A DNA stretch of 64,000 nucleotides from Tolypeutes matacus (taxonomy: Eukaryota > Chordata > Mammalia > Cingulata > Chlamyphoridae). Below are positions 25,414 to 38,190 of this stretch, one piece after another. The translations under genes and the position numbers were made by a program. The notes beneath the pieces are model-generated. The model was not told the DNA's origin and did not search any database. It was given only the letters and a program-made list of their open reading frames with translations. The stretch is from positions 8,343,292-8,407,291 of the forward strand of contig JAKSZT010054457.1 of the NCBI GenBank assembly GCA_026826555.1. Direction: 5' to 3'. The number at the start of each line of letters is the position of its first letter. The stretch's first letter is position 1.

Positions 25414-26329
25414 TTATAACCAGTCTAAGTTACTCTTGTCTTCAACAAATTCCTCATGGCATTTTTTCACCTCTGTGTTTCTGACTGTGTAAATGATAGG
25501 GTTTAACATTGGGGAGAGGATTGCAAAAACACAGTCAACAACTTGTTGACTGAGTAGGAGACTCCAGGATGCATGTAAGTGAATATGCAGGGCACAAAAA
25601 AGAGTACAACTACTGTAAAGTGAAAGCCACATGTGGAGAGAGCTTTGTGTTGTCCTTTGTAACCGTAGGATTTCAGGGTGTAGAATGACAACATAGGAGG
25701 TAAGTAACATGGGCAAAATGAGCAAGCACATAGCCCCATTGTTGGCAGCAACCACCATCCCAAGCATGTAGGTGTCACTGCAGGAAAGCTTCAGCAGTGG
25801 GAAGAGGTCACACATGAAGTGGTCAATGACATTGGGGCCACAAAAAGGCAAGTTGACCATGAAGAGAATCTGCACAGTGGCAAGGAGGATCCCCACAACC
25901 CAGGCCATTAACACCAGGAGGTGGCAGAGCCCCTGTCACATGATGGTCATATAGAGCAGAGGCTTACAGATTGCCACATAGTGATCATAAGCCATGAAGA
26001 GGATGATTTCTGATCCTCCCAAGAAGTGCTCCACAAAGAGCTGAGTCAGGCAACCACCCAAGAGGATGCTTCTTCTCTGGTAAAGCAGGTCGAAGAACAT
26101 TTTGGGGATGGTGACAGAGGTGTTGGAGGCATCTATGAAAGACAAGTAAGTGAGAAAGAAGTACATAGGAGCAGGAAGTGTGGGGCTGAGAGAGATGGTG
26201 GACAATGAGGAGATTGGCCAGCAAAGTAAAAAGAAAAATGAGCAAAAAGACAATGAACAGTATCTTCTGCAAGTGTGGATTCAGTGTGAGTCCCAAGAGA
26301 ATAAATTCAGTCACATTGTTGGGAGGCAT
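25414..26329 (-). pseudogene. Olfactory receptor family 4-like pseudogene
   Basis: A decayed odorant receptor gene. The start is at 26329 ([14 protein letters not shown]), with a splice-acceptor-like ttctg...gattcag ending at 26367. The frame is lost near 26200, just after TM1 (LLANLLIV). A second frame then covers [20 protein letters not shown] to an in-frame TGA at 25938-25936. Reading on, the same frame gives [20 protein letters not shown] and TSYVVILH, then shifts near 25680 (KGQHKALSTCGF in the other frame) and back near 25540 (SPMLNPIIYTVRN). In addition about two or three residues are missing before MAYD, and DRY reads DHY. At least three frameshifts plus one nonsense codon make it non-functional. 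Confidence 0.9.
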
Positions 26330-26369
26330 GAGGTGATCGATTCAGGGAGTAACACCTTCCTGAAGCCTG

Positions 26370-27489
26370 AATCACTTAAAAACAGAAAAAGAAAGATACT
26401 TAACTGTGGAAGCGTTCTTGTCTGAATTCCATTGTGTAAATATTATGTTGTCACAATAATTGTGGATCACATCTTTGACCGCCTTCACACAAGTAATTGC
26501 TTCAATTATTCATTTGCATGTTCTACATGATGCTGTTTCCTGGTCTTAAGAAACCCTGTGTTTATCACCTATAAAACATCTTTTATAGGAAACCATTTTA
26601 TCTAAAATCTACTGAGAAAATATGGGAATATATGTGTGAGGAGATCCGGAATTTCCCTTTGTTCCAACTCTGTTTGACTTTGCTAAGTCATGTCAGTTTC
26701 CTTAAGCCTCCAAGTCCTCTTCTGCACCTGTGAGCCAACTAATAGGGACTGAAAACTATATTTTGTAAGCTCCAAATGCTGCAAACAGCAAAGAGTTATT
26801 CCATCTTCCAGGAGATTTAACATTTGAACCAACAACTCTAACTGTGAAAAGAAAGACATTGTTTACTGGACAAGAAATGTCATAAACTGCAGATTAAAGA
26901 AGTTTATAAGTAGTTGGAAACATACCTCAACTCCATACCACATCATATGCTATTCATATCTGTTTCCTCACTGTGCAGAGTAGAATGCCAGAAGTAAAGT
27001 CTGTGATGCCTGGCACTTATTAAATGATGAATAAACGCTTGGAGATTTGTCACACTTCTTACATGCCCTTGTGAAAGAATATATATGTTTCTCCATCCAT
27101 AAACCTAGGAGCTCAAGTCATCTTTTCAACCTGCTCTGTTTATCATTACCCAGTAAATGAGAGACATTTAAAAAAATGCTTTTGAAAGGAGGCAACATCC
27201 CAGTTTAACAGTTTATAGCATATTCTATAGGGTACATATAGAAATATTAATTCGCTCCCAGAAAGAGTGTGTTATCAGGTTATTTAACTTCCAAGTTAAT
27301 TATGATGCTGGTTAATTAAAATGGCTTATTTTACAAAATTATATTTCACATACAATTTGGTATATTCCCACTTAGTAAACTTACAGTTTCAATAGAAAAG
27401 GGTTAAAAAAAAGTTTGATAAGGTCTACATTCTATGAAATTCTTTTAAATAAAGGGAACCCTTACTGCCAAAGTTTTAAAAAGTATAAG
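26370..27489. other. Unassigned spacer
   Basis: No gene and no repeat that I can name with confidence. It lies between the upstream edge of the OR pseudogene and the 5' region of the long L1. Confidence 0.4.
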
Positions 27490-28682
27490 TTTAACCTGCA
27501 TAACAGAAAGAGGCTGAGAGCAGAAGCGAATCTGCACTCAAACTGATTCACTTAGTAACCCAGTGACACTCAAGCTCGGCTCCAGAAGAGGCGGAATTGG
27601 CCATTTTTAGCACCCCTCACTGACTAACATCAGAGCTACAGCTAACCTGGGGAGTCCAGAAAGTGGGACTTACTTGATTAATTTCCACAGGCCCAGCTAG
27701 GGTCCATCCGTAAGGGGGTTGGTCTAAAGGAGGAATTATTTTGGGTCCTGCATTTCGCTAAAAAAATAAAAATTAAAAAAAAAGTGAGAAGATCACTTCA
27801 ATAAATGAAAAATAAATTCTTTTTAATTTAGTTTAATAGCTAAAAGCTGCTTCAGGACCTGCATATAGAACCCTATGGGGAAATTGACTGATAAACACAA
27901 GTAGGCAAGAACGATCCACGTGGACCCTAAGGGAATCATTGACCCCCCTTAGCTCTGTTTTACTACTTGCCTGTGTGGATCTTTGGTCTCTCTCTGTTTC
28001 TTTCTGGTCTCTTGCTTTTCTTTCCTCTTTCCTCCACCCTTTTTTTTTTCTTCTTTTTTTTTTTTATTTTTCTTTTTCAGTAATTTCCCACTCGCTGTAT
28101 ATATTGATCCTGTATTACAAACTAACGCTTATCCTTCCTGCATCTTTCTGCCTTCTGTTTTCTGTTGTGGCTTTTAGAGACAACATTTTTTCATAGGCCC
28201 ACAACTTAACAGTGTCAATTTCTATTCCATCTATTTTGTTTTCTTCTTCTTTTTTTTTTATAAGTATTAACTTTTTCCTTTCAGACTTTCTTTACTGTTT
28301 CTCTCCCTCCTCATAATTCTAGCCTTCTAAATCACTATATATATATTCCTCCATTTGTTTTCCCAGTCCATTGTAGGAACTCCATTTTTTTCCCTAGTAC
28401 CCTACACTGCCTACACAAGTTAAATATTCATCTCATTAAGTCTCATTTTGCCCCTCTTCTGACTTTTATCAATATTACTATTATCCTTCTGCCTTCCTTA
28501 CATCTTTTGATTCCTCTGGCCCTAACCTTTTGCCTTCAAGGGAACATAGAATGAAGTAAGGAAATAAAATAGGAAGAAAAACTGCCAAAGAGAAAACTTA
28601 ACTCACATGCACAACCAACAGCTAAATAAAACTCTAGAGCATAGAGAAAAGCTAATCAACTGAACAAACCCATCAAGATAAT

Positions 28683-29665
28683 ATGATGACCAGAGGGCAA
28701 CAAAAAAATACAAATGACTCTGAGAAACTGGAAAACATGGACCAGTCCAATGCACGAAATAAAAACTAGGAAGCAATGTAGAACATCGAACAACTAATAA
28801 AAGTTTCCAAACAAATATCATGGACCAACTTAAAGAACTGAAAGAAGAGATTAAGGATATAAAGAAGACACTGGGAGAACATACTGAAGAAATAGCAAAC
28901 ATGCCTAAAAAGGTAATGGATATGATGGTGAACAATGGCACAAGCCAAGAAATGAAAAAGACGCTGGACTCACATAACAGCAGATTTGAACAGGCAGAGG
29001 AAAGAATTAGTGATATGGAAGACAATACAGCTGAAATCAAAGAGATTGTGGAACAGATAGACAAAAAGATAGAAAAAATCCAGCATGGACTCAGAGAATT
29101 AACCGATAATACAAAATTCACAAACATACGCATTATGGGCATCCAAGAAGGAGAAGAGAAGGGAAAGGGAACAGAAGGAGTGTTGAAGGAAATAATGGCT
29201 GAAAACTTCCCAACTCTATTGAGAGAGATAGATGTGCAGATCGAGGAAACACAGCACACCCCAAATAGTATAAATCCCAACAGGCCAACTCCAAGACATA
29301 TACTTGTCAAAATGTCCAATGATCAAGACAAAGAGAAAATACTCAAGGCAGCAAGAGAAAAGAGAACTATTACATAAAAGGGAAGCACAATAAGATTAAG
29401 TGCTGATTTCTCAGCTGAAACAATGGAGGTAAGAAGACAGTGGTATGACATAGTCAAAACACTAAAAGAAAAAATCTTCAAGGCATGAATTCTCTATCCA
29501 ACAAAATTGGCATTCAAAAATGATGGAGAGTTCAAAATATTCACAGATAAAGAGCAATTAAGAGAGTATGTCAAGAAGAAACCAGCACTTCTAGAAATAC
29601 TAAAGGAATCTCTACAAGTTGAAAGGAAAAAACAAGGGAGAGAGAGTTGGAGGAGAGTTTAAAAA
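28683..29665 (+). pseudogene. LINE-1 ORF1 (RNA-binding chaperone), broken
   Basis: ORF1p is the trimeric RNA-binding protein of L1 ribonucleoprotein particles. The longest clean frame is 28820-29377. It starts in a coiled coil (MDQLKELKEEIKDIKKTLGE, heptad-like, with later EERISDMEDN), passes into the RRM-like region (FTNIRIMGIQEGEEKGKG), then the C-terminal domain (NRPTPRHILVKM, DKEKILKAAREK). A stop at 29375-29377 and another near 29486 interrupt a frame that continues recognisably (LSADFSAETMEVRRQW; TDKEQLREYVKKKPALLEIL) to about 29660. The N-terminal part upstream (ATG near 28683) has stops and a frame change. Confidence 0.85.
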
Positions 29666-29727
29666 CAACTGAAAAGACAAAAAGAGAAACAAAACAATAT
29701 ATGACATGCATTAACCCAAAGAATAAA

Positions 29728-32700
29728 TGGCTGAAGTAAGAAATTCATTAGGAGTAATAACACTGAATGAAAATGGATTAAATTCACCAATCAAAAGACA
29801 CAGATTGGCATATGGATAAGAAAATATGATCCATCTATATGCTGTCTACAAGAAACCCACCTCCGGCCCAGGGATTCAAGGAGGCTGAAAGTGAATGGCT
29901 GGAAAACCATTTTAAATGCTAACAATAGCCAAAAAAGGGCAGGAGTAGCTATTCTAATATCAGAGAATATAGACTTTAAATGCAAAACTATTGTAAGAAA
30001 CAAAGATGGACACTACATATTAGTAAAAGGAGTAATCTCTCAAGAAGAGAGAACAATCATCAACATTTACGCACCTAATCGGGGTGCCTCAAAATACATG
30101 TGGCAAACTCTGGAAAAACTAAGAGGAGAAATAAATGCCTCTACAATTAGAGCAGGGGACGTCAACACACCACTATCATCATTAGACAGAACATCTGGAC
30201 AGAGAATCAGTAAAGAAACTACGGCAATCAACAATACATTACAAGACCTGGACTTAATAGACATATACAGAACACTACACCCAAATACAGCGGGATTTAC
30301 ATTCTTCTCCAGGGCACATGGAACATACTCCAAAATAGACCACATGCTAGGCCACAGAACAACACTCAATGAATTCAGAAAGATAGAGATTATAAAAAGT
30401 AATTTTTCTGACCACAACGGAATGAAATTGGAAATCACTAAGGGCCAGAGAAACAGGTTAGGCACACACTCTTAGACAAACAGTAGGTCAAAGAGTAAAT
30501 CTCAAAAGAAATCAGTAACTACCTTGAAACTAATGAAAATGACAACACAGCATACAAAACCTATGGGATGCAGCAAAAGCAGTCCTGAGAGGGAAGTTCA
30601 TAGCCATAAATTCATATATTAAAAAAGATGAAAGAGCTAAAATTGAAGACCTAACTGTACACTTGGAGGAACTGGAAAAACAACAACAAACTAAACCAAA
30701 AGGAAGTAGAAGGAAGGAAATAACAAAGATAAGAGCAGAACTAAATGAAATACAGAATAATAAAGCACTGGAAACAATAAACAAAACCAAAAGCTGATTC
30801 TTCGAGAATATCAACAAAATTGACAAACCCTTAACCAGACTAACAAAGAAAAAGAGAGAACAGATGCAAATACAAAAAATAAGGAATGAGCAAGGTGATA
30901 TCACTACTGACCCCACAGAAATAAAGAGTATCATAAGAGGATACTTTGAAAAATTGTATGCCAACAAGAATGACAATTTAGAGGAAATGGACAAGTTTCT
31001 AGAAAGCCACAAACAGCTGACATTGATGAAAGAAGAAATAGATGAACTCAACATTCCAATTACAAGTAAAGAGATAGACAGTCATCAGAAACCTCCCAAC
31101 TAAGAAGAGTCCAGGACCAGATGGCTTCACAGCTGAATTCTACCAAACATTCCAGAAAGAGCTAACACCAATTCTACTTAAGCTCTTCCAAAAAATAGAA
31201 GTAGAAGGAATATCATCATTCTATGATGCCAACATTACCCTAATACCAAAACCAAATAAAGATACCACAAGAAAGGAAAATTACAGACCAATTTCTCTAA
31301 TGAACCTAGATGCTAAAATCCTTAACAAAATACTTGCTAATCTCATTCAACAACATATCAAAAGGATTAATCAACAAGACCAAGTGGGTTTCATCCCGGG
31401 TATGCAAGGATGGTTCAATATAAGAAAATCAATCAATGTAAAACACCACATAAACAGATTGATAGAAAAAAATCACATGATCATCTCTATAGATGCAGAA
31501 AAAGCATTCGACAAAATACAGCACTCTTACCTCATAAAAACACTACAAAAGATAGGAATAGATGGAAACTTTCTGAAAATGATAAAGGGTATATATGAAA
31601 AACCCAAAGCTAACATCATTTTCAACAGTAAGATCCTAAAAGCCTTCCCTCTGAGATCGGGAACAAGACAAGGATGCCCACTATCACCACTCCTATTTAA
31701 CATTGTCTTAGAAGTACTTACATGAGCACTGAGATAAGAAAAGGACATAAAAGGCATCCAGATTGGAAAAGAAGAAGTAAAAATTTCATTATTTGCAGAT
31801 GATATGATCCTATACATCAAGACTACAACAAAGCTTCTAGAACTTATAAAGGAGTTCAGTAATGTTGCAAGCTATAAGATCAATGCTCAAAAGTTAGTAG
31901 CATTTCTGTACACCAATAAAGAGCAAACTGTGGATGAAATCAGGAAAAAAATACCACTTACAATAGTAAATAAAAGAATCAAATACCTAGGAATAAATTT
32001 AACTAAAGATCTAAAGGACTTATATACAGAAAACGACACAACACTGTTAAAGGAAATCAAAGAAGACTTAAATAAATGGAAAAATATTCCCTGTTCATGG
32101 ATAGGATAACTAAACATCATCAAGATGTCTATCCTACCCAAATTAATCTACAGATTTAATGCAATCCCAATAAAATCAACAATGTATTTTTTAAGGAACT
32201 GGAAAAACTAACCACAAAATATATTTGGAAAGGCAAGAGGCCCCGAATTCCCAAAGACATATTGCAAAAGAAAAATGAAGTTGGAGGTATCACACTACCT
32301 GACTTTAAGACATACTACAAAGCTACAGTGATCAAAACTGCATGGTAGTGTCACAAGGATAGACCTATTGACCAATGGAACCTAATTGAGAGTTCTGATA
32401 TAGATTCTCGCATGTACAGTCATCTAATATTTGACAAGGCCATGAAGCCTACTCAGTTGGGAGAGAATGGCCTCTTTAACAAGTGGTGCTTAGAGAACTG
32501 GATATCCATATCCAAAAGAATGAGAGAAGAATACCATCTCACACCTTATACAAAATTCAACTCAAGATGGATCAAAGATCTAAATATAAGAGCCAAATTC
32601 ATAAAGACCTTGGAAGATAATGTAGGGAAGCATCTACAGGACCTTGTAATAGGAAATTGTTTCATGAACTTCACAGCCAAAGTACGAGCAGCAAGAGAAA

Positions 32701-33449
32701 AAATAGATAAATGGGATCTCATCAAAATTAAAACTTCTGCACCTCAAAGGATGTTATTAAGAAAATAAAAAGGCAGCCTACACAATGGGAAAAAATATTT
32801 GGCAACCATATATCTGATAGCAGACTAATATTCTGCATATATAAAGAAATCCTACACCTTGAAAATAAACGGACAAACAACCCATTTGAAAAATGGGCAA
32901 GTGACTTGAAAAGACACTTCTCCAAGGAAGAAATACAAATGGCTAAACAGCACATGAAAAAAAGCTCAACATCGCTTGCTATCAGGGAAATGCAAATTAA
33001 AACTACAATGAGACACCATCTTACAACCATCAGAATGGCAGCTATTAAACAAAACAGGAGACACTAAATGTTGGAGAGGATGTGAAGGAATAGGAACCCT
33101 CATCCACTGCTGGTGGGACTGCGGTATGGTCCAGCCACTGTGGAGGACAGTTTGGCGGTTCCTCAGAAAATCAGAAGAACTGAAAGCAAAGGCACAAACG
33201 GATATATGCACACCAATGTTCATAGCGGCATTGTTCACCATTGCCAAAAGTTGGTATCAGCCCTGGTGCCCATCAACAGACAAATGGATAAGCAAAATGT
33301 GGTACATACATACAATGGAATATTACTCAGCTGTAAGAAGGAACAAAGTGCTAACACATGGAATAATGTGGATGAATCTTGAAGACCTTATGTTGAGTGA
33401 AGCAAGCCAGGCACTGAAGGATGAACAGTATATGACCTCACTGATCTGA
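29728..33449 (+). pseudogene. LINE-1 ORF2 (endonuclease/reverse transcriptase), broken
   Basis: ORF2p nicks the target and reverse-transcribes L1 RNA. Endonuclease domain: from the ATG near 29728 to about 30470, with IIN(I)YAPN (30056-30080) and a C-terminal SDHNGMKLEI (near 30406). RT domain: [18 protein letters not shown] (31381-31434), [12 protein letters not shown] (from about 31486), [22 protein letters not shown] (31654-31720), and FADD at 31792-31803, the catalytic metal-binding motif. Two stops (31723-31725 and about 31735) fall between them. The C-terminal segment ends ...MWMNLEDLMLSE and stops at 33449. Multiple other frame changes (for example near 30480, 31100, 32150) abolish function. 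Confidence 0.9.
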
Positions 33450-36116
33450 ACTGAGGAAAGTGAGCAGTCTCTGAGAACCATTGTCTGAAAGATAGGTTAA
33501 CAAGGGAGAGTAAGAGAAGAGCAGGCTTTGAGACATCACCCTTATGGACATAATCTATGGTAAAGGTATAGAGTGTGGTTGCATATTGGGGATGGGGCAG
33601 ATGAGTGGTGGTGTTCCTGGGTTTGGTGGTGCAGCACTCGTGGGTGGGTGGATTAGGATGTTCAGGTTCAAATTCCCAGGGCATGTAACTGTGAATCTTG
33701 ACATTCCATGAGTCAGGAGAGGGTGGTATCATGGGCCCTGGGGGGCTGGGGGGAAGGGAATAGTCAAGATCTAATGGGGTGTTTGGTTGTCATGGGGAAG
33801 GTTTTTCATTACCTTACAGTAATGGACACAGGACATGGTAAATATCATCAAAATTATTAAACTGTATCATCTAAATTGTAAACAATACTGTAAATCATTG
33901 ACAATGTTTAGTTGCTATATTTTGCTATCTGTATAACAGTTATAACAATGCTAACATAAAAAAAAAAGGGGTGGGGTTAATAAGGTTTGGGGAACGGGGG
34001 TGGTTTGGTATATGGGAGTCTCCGGCACTCCATGTGTGACTATGCTGTGACCTAAAACTTCTTTGAAAATTAAATGAAAAATTGGGAGACAATGGGGATT
34101 GAGAGGGGGAAGGTGTCACAGCACACCGGACATCTGATAACACAGTGATAAAAGGAAGGAAAGAAAAGAAAAGAGAAAGAAAAAAAATGAATATATATAT
34201 TTTAAAGGCATTTCCTTTGCTTTTTTGCCCATTTTTTGAATGTCCTAATCCGCTAATTATATTTTGTTTTGTTTTTTGTTTATTTGTTTTTTTTTCTTCT
34301 CTCTTTTTTTTTTCCCTCAGATTCCTTATGTTTGTCTCTTGCATGTAAGCTTATCATAGTAGTTTCTTTTTCCTATAAGTGTATAAGATTATTTTATGGG
34401 CTTCATGTTCATGGAGGATTTGGATCACAGAAGGCTTACAATGGGTACTGCAGGGGATTATTGTTGGGGGGTGTCTGGGAGGGGGGTTTCATGGGAATTA
34501 GTTCATCCGAATATACATGAAAGATATACGAAATCGTTCAAAAGATTAAAAGATGGGGCATGGTCACGATGGGTGGACAATCACACAATAAATGAGGGAA
34601 TCAAAATTTCTAGCCTGGAGAGCTCTGCCACAGTGTCCAAGCGAGCAGCAATAGTCCTCTGAGTGCACGAACAGTGTTGTCAAAAGAGGATGACCCACTG
34701 ATGTATTCTTTTTATTGATTACTACCCTTGTGAGTCTTTGCTCTTGTAACTGAGACTTAGCCTGCAGTTGTGGGGTGCCTAAGGGTTGCCATCTGAGAGC
34801 CTCCTTGTTGCTCAAATGTGGCCTCTCTCTAAGCCAAACTCAGCATATGATTGCATTACCTTCCCCCCAACGTGGGACATGACTCCCGGGGATGAGCCTC
34901 CCTGGCAATGAGGGATTAATACCAAGTGCCAACTGGTAACACAACTGGAAAAAGACCTTGAATAAAATAGGAAAAGGTAAAGACAAATGAGTTCAAGTGT
35001 CTAAGAGACTTCAAAGAGAGTCGGGAGGTCATTCCAGAGGTAACTCTTACGCCCACCTCAGTAGGAGCTCATAGAACATCTAAGTGCCTATCACCCCACA
35101 CAGAGGGGCTCCTGAGAACTCTGGAGACACCCAGGTCCTCTATAAGGGGGGATAGCCCCAGAGACTGATGCCTTATCAGTGGGCTCTATTTTGGAATCTG
35201 TGCTCCTGAGAGTGACAGAATTGGACTCAAATAAGTCCTCCCTGCACATGGTTCATCAGTCCCTTCTATTCAAACCTATATGTGATGCTGAAGTTTTTAG
35301 GTATATTTCCAGAAACTGGAGCCTCTGGCCTACCTATGTGCCAGGTGTGTGTGGAATCTCGGTGGAGCTGCAACTCCCACCCTACAGCTCAATGGACTCA
35401 TCCAAGTCACCTGGCGAGGAGACAACGATGGGCAACGGCCATCCCAGGGAATGGAGAGGGCCTGCATCTGCAGGCAGGATCATCCCACCATATCCATGGG
35501 ATATAAGCCCTCTCTCACTTGGAGGTAGAGTGGACATCACCATCCCAGTCCCCTCAGGATTGGGGGAAGAACTATGGAATAGAGTGGACTTGATGGTATT
35601 CTGTTGTACACCTATAGTGATTCTAGCAATGGAAGAAATTATAACAATGAGGTGGAGCCAGTGGCCACTTGACACTTTTGGGGCAGGGAGGGGACTAGTA
35701 GTTGAAATATAGGGGCTTCTTTGGGATTTGAAGGTTGTCCTGACAACGTTGTGGCAATGGATGTAGGCCATTTTAAATCAGCACACACCACTCAGAACTG
35801 TGTGGGAGAGAGTGTGGTCTATGATGTGAACTGTGGTCTATGGTCGGTGGCAAGGCCCCAGTATGTGTAAGTCCATTGATGGTGGTGGGCCACACTTATG
35901 GGAGATGTTTGTGTGGGATGTGGTGGGAGGTGGGCAACATGGGAATCCTAATGGGTTCCGTGTAATATTTTGGGTAATCTAAGCACCTCTTAAAATATAT
36001 TTATATATATATATAAATAACATTTTTGTAAGCAAATGCACATATATGCACATATATTTATATATCATTTTACAAATATTGGTATGTATTGTGAAAATTT
36101 TGATTTTTACCCACAA

Positions 36117-36151
<35 letters not shown>
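33450..36151 (+). other. Long LINE-1 3' UTR with two tail-like modules
   Basis: After the ORF2 stop come about 2.7 kb without coding sequence before the poly(A). An A-run with a G-rich, tatatggga-containing stretch occurs at about 33951-34080, and a comparable G-rich/tatgggaatcc...taatctaagc ending occurs at about 35920-35990. The distal part (34560-36150) is what recurs at 1-1496 and 9690-10228. The ORFs at 35179-35771 on both strands are incidental. Confidence 0.65.
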
Positions 36152-36754
36152 GAAATGGCAAGACAGTTTAAGGTCATAGAATGAGATGGTGCCGCAGTGA
36201 GAAATTAAACTTATGTCTCCTGATCCTGAAGTCTCTATTCTTATTCTCCTTCATTGTTTCTACAATCATAATATGCTTGCTAAATATTGTTACATTATGA
36301 TGTCCATTAAATTCTTGTTAAAACATACGGTACCCATGACACGGGAGGCTGGATTTGTCGAACTGAAGAAGTAGCTATAAAAACATTTATAATATTCATT
36401 TATCTTTGAGTATCAAACTTCACTTTTTAAAGGAACCAAAAACTATTCACAATGTGAATATGTCATATTACTTGTGGTTTAAATAAGTTTAATTAAGAAA
36501 TACTTCCTTTGCTCAAATGTGGAATAATGATTCCTGTTTTCTTCCATATCTTATAAGCCATTTTGGGATGCAGTTTGCAAATAAGCTACTAAGTAACATT
36601 CTTAGCAACGTCAGATTCAAGTAACTAAGCATCTGATTTTTAACAATGAAAAAGGTTTTATGGATATAATTTTCTATGTGCTTTGGAAACATGTCTGCAT
36701 TTCGTTTCTACTAATGATTTTGCTTCTAATAAATTGCCACTTCCTATGTTATAT
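36152..36754. other. Unassigned spacer
   Basis: Single-copy-looking, AT-rich, no coding potential. Its first bases (gaaatggcaagacagtttaa) are the 3' flank of the long L1. Confidence 0.5.
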
Positions 36755-37333
36755 TGTAGCAGTTTGGCATTATTTATGAATTCCAAAAATAGATATTGGA
36801 GTATGCTTGTAAACTGGTCCGCTCCTCTGGGCATGATTAAATTATGATTAGGGCTTTGATTGGACCATGTCAGTAGGGGGTTAAATCCCCGCCACCTTGG
36901 TGGGGGTGTCTTATAGATAAAAGGCATGGCAAAAGACAGAATTGGAGTTCTGATGTTGAGTTTTAATCCTGGAGCCAGGGGAATTAAGCACGCAGACAAG
37001 CTTGATCGTGAAGAAGGAGAGAAGGTCCCTGGAAAAAAAGAGACGAGTCATTTGCTTAATAGTCTACAGCTGGCCTTGTGGAGATAGCAGAGGAGCTGAG
37101 ACTAGAGACAAGCAAGCCCCAGGAAGAGAGGAACCCGGGAATCCTGAACCCCGGTAGAAGTAGGTGCAGCCATCTTTCTCCAACATGTGGCAATAGACTT
37201 TGGTGAGGGAAGTAACTTATGCTTTATGGCCTGGTAACTGTGGGCTTCTACCCAAAATAAATACCCATTTGTAAATGCCAACAGTTTTCTGGTATTTGCA
37301 TCAGAAAAATACCCTTTGGCTGACTAATAAACA
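36755..37333 (+). mobile_element. Solo ERVL-type LTR (family X), uninterrupted
   Basis: Same family as 7515-8381: starts tgtagcagtttggcattatt, contains ggagttctgatgttgagttt where the other copy carries a SINE, and ends ...ctttggctgactaataaaca. Flanks tatat (36750-36754) and tataa (37334-37338) fit a 5-bp duplication with one mismatch. An aataaatacccat signal lies near 37257. Confidence 0.75.
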
Positions 37334-38190
37334 TATAATCAAAAATATTTCATTGTATCAAAACATAACCAAACACTAAGAGGAAGGATTTCTATATAAG
37401 TAAAAGTTCACAGGAAAAAGATTAAGAATTTTGGGTCTCAAGGCTGACTTACATAGTCTATGATCTAGTTATTTAACATTTATGATCCTCCTTTTTTTCT
37501 ATAAAATTAGAACACTAGATTTTAATTTTATAGGGTTGTTATGAGCATATGGTGGCACTTACAAGTTTTCATTTTGGTTTAAATACAACAAACTCTTATT
37601 ATTATTGGCATTTCTTACTCAACAAAACATGAGCCAATATAATTTTAAGCATTAGGTTATGGAGTCTGTTCCAGTAATGTATTATCAAGTATCTTCTTTT
37701 GAAATTATATTGCATACTCTCCTATATACCGGTATGCAATACAGTTTTGTGAGTACCAGCTGTATTTATATTAGGTATGTAATGCAACTCTGCAATTAGA
37801 AAAGAAGATACTACTGTCAAATATTTTATCTTGGTAATTACATACAACTCAAAAATCTCACACTTTTACCATTAATTTGCTACAAGAAATTACCCGATCT
37901 GTATGCTACCATTTTTTTTTCTGATACTCTTGGAAATGATGGAAAAAGCATGGAATTTGGAATTAGACAAATACAGATCCAAGTCATTATCTTTGTTTCT
38001 GATTTTGTGTTGGCCATTTAATCTTTTTGAGTTTATTTTCCTTCATCTGTAAAATAGGAATAATCATGGTGATAGTACTTATTTTAGAAAAAAATTTGTA
38101 AATGTTGGATGAAAAGTGGGGTAAAATGGTTTTAAAGTAGGAAAACAAAAAATATAAAGTTTTTGTTAAAATTATAATCTTTGAATTGGA
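37334..38190. other. Spacer with a MIR-like fragment
   Basis: About 37935-38090 resembles MIR in plus orientation (gcatggaatttggaattaga...ccatttaatctttttgag...ttccttcatctgtaaaatag). The rest shows nothing. Confidence 0.5.

Larger units (their letters stand above)
27490..36151 (+). mobile_element. Near full-length LINE-1 with long 3' UTR
   Basis: The order is a 5' UTR-like segment (27490-28680, including a T/C-rich block around 27990-28080), ORF1 remnant (28683-29665), ORF2 remnant (29728-33449), a 3' UTR of about 2.7 kb, and a poly(A) tail at 36134-36151. Both ORFs carry stops and frameshifts, so it cannot move on its own. The left end is approximate because no target-site duplication matching the 3' flank (gaaatggcaagacagttt) was found. 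The large antisense ORFs at 28603-29319, 30067-30465 and 30530-31054 are shadows of the A-rich sense strand. Confidence 0.8.

Noticed and set aside
28603..29319. Long minus-strand ORF of 238 codons
   Set aside because: Antisense shadow of L1 ORF1; hydrophobic S/F/I-rich translation comes from the A-rich sense strand.
30067..31054. Two minus-strand ORFs of 132 and 174 codons
   Set aside because: Antisense shadows of L1 ORF2 with no domain.
35179..35771. ORFs of 177 (plus) and 129 (minus) codons
   Set aside because: Inside the L1 3' UTR; the same stretch recurs, without the frame, at 275-1000 and inverted near 9690-9984.
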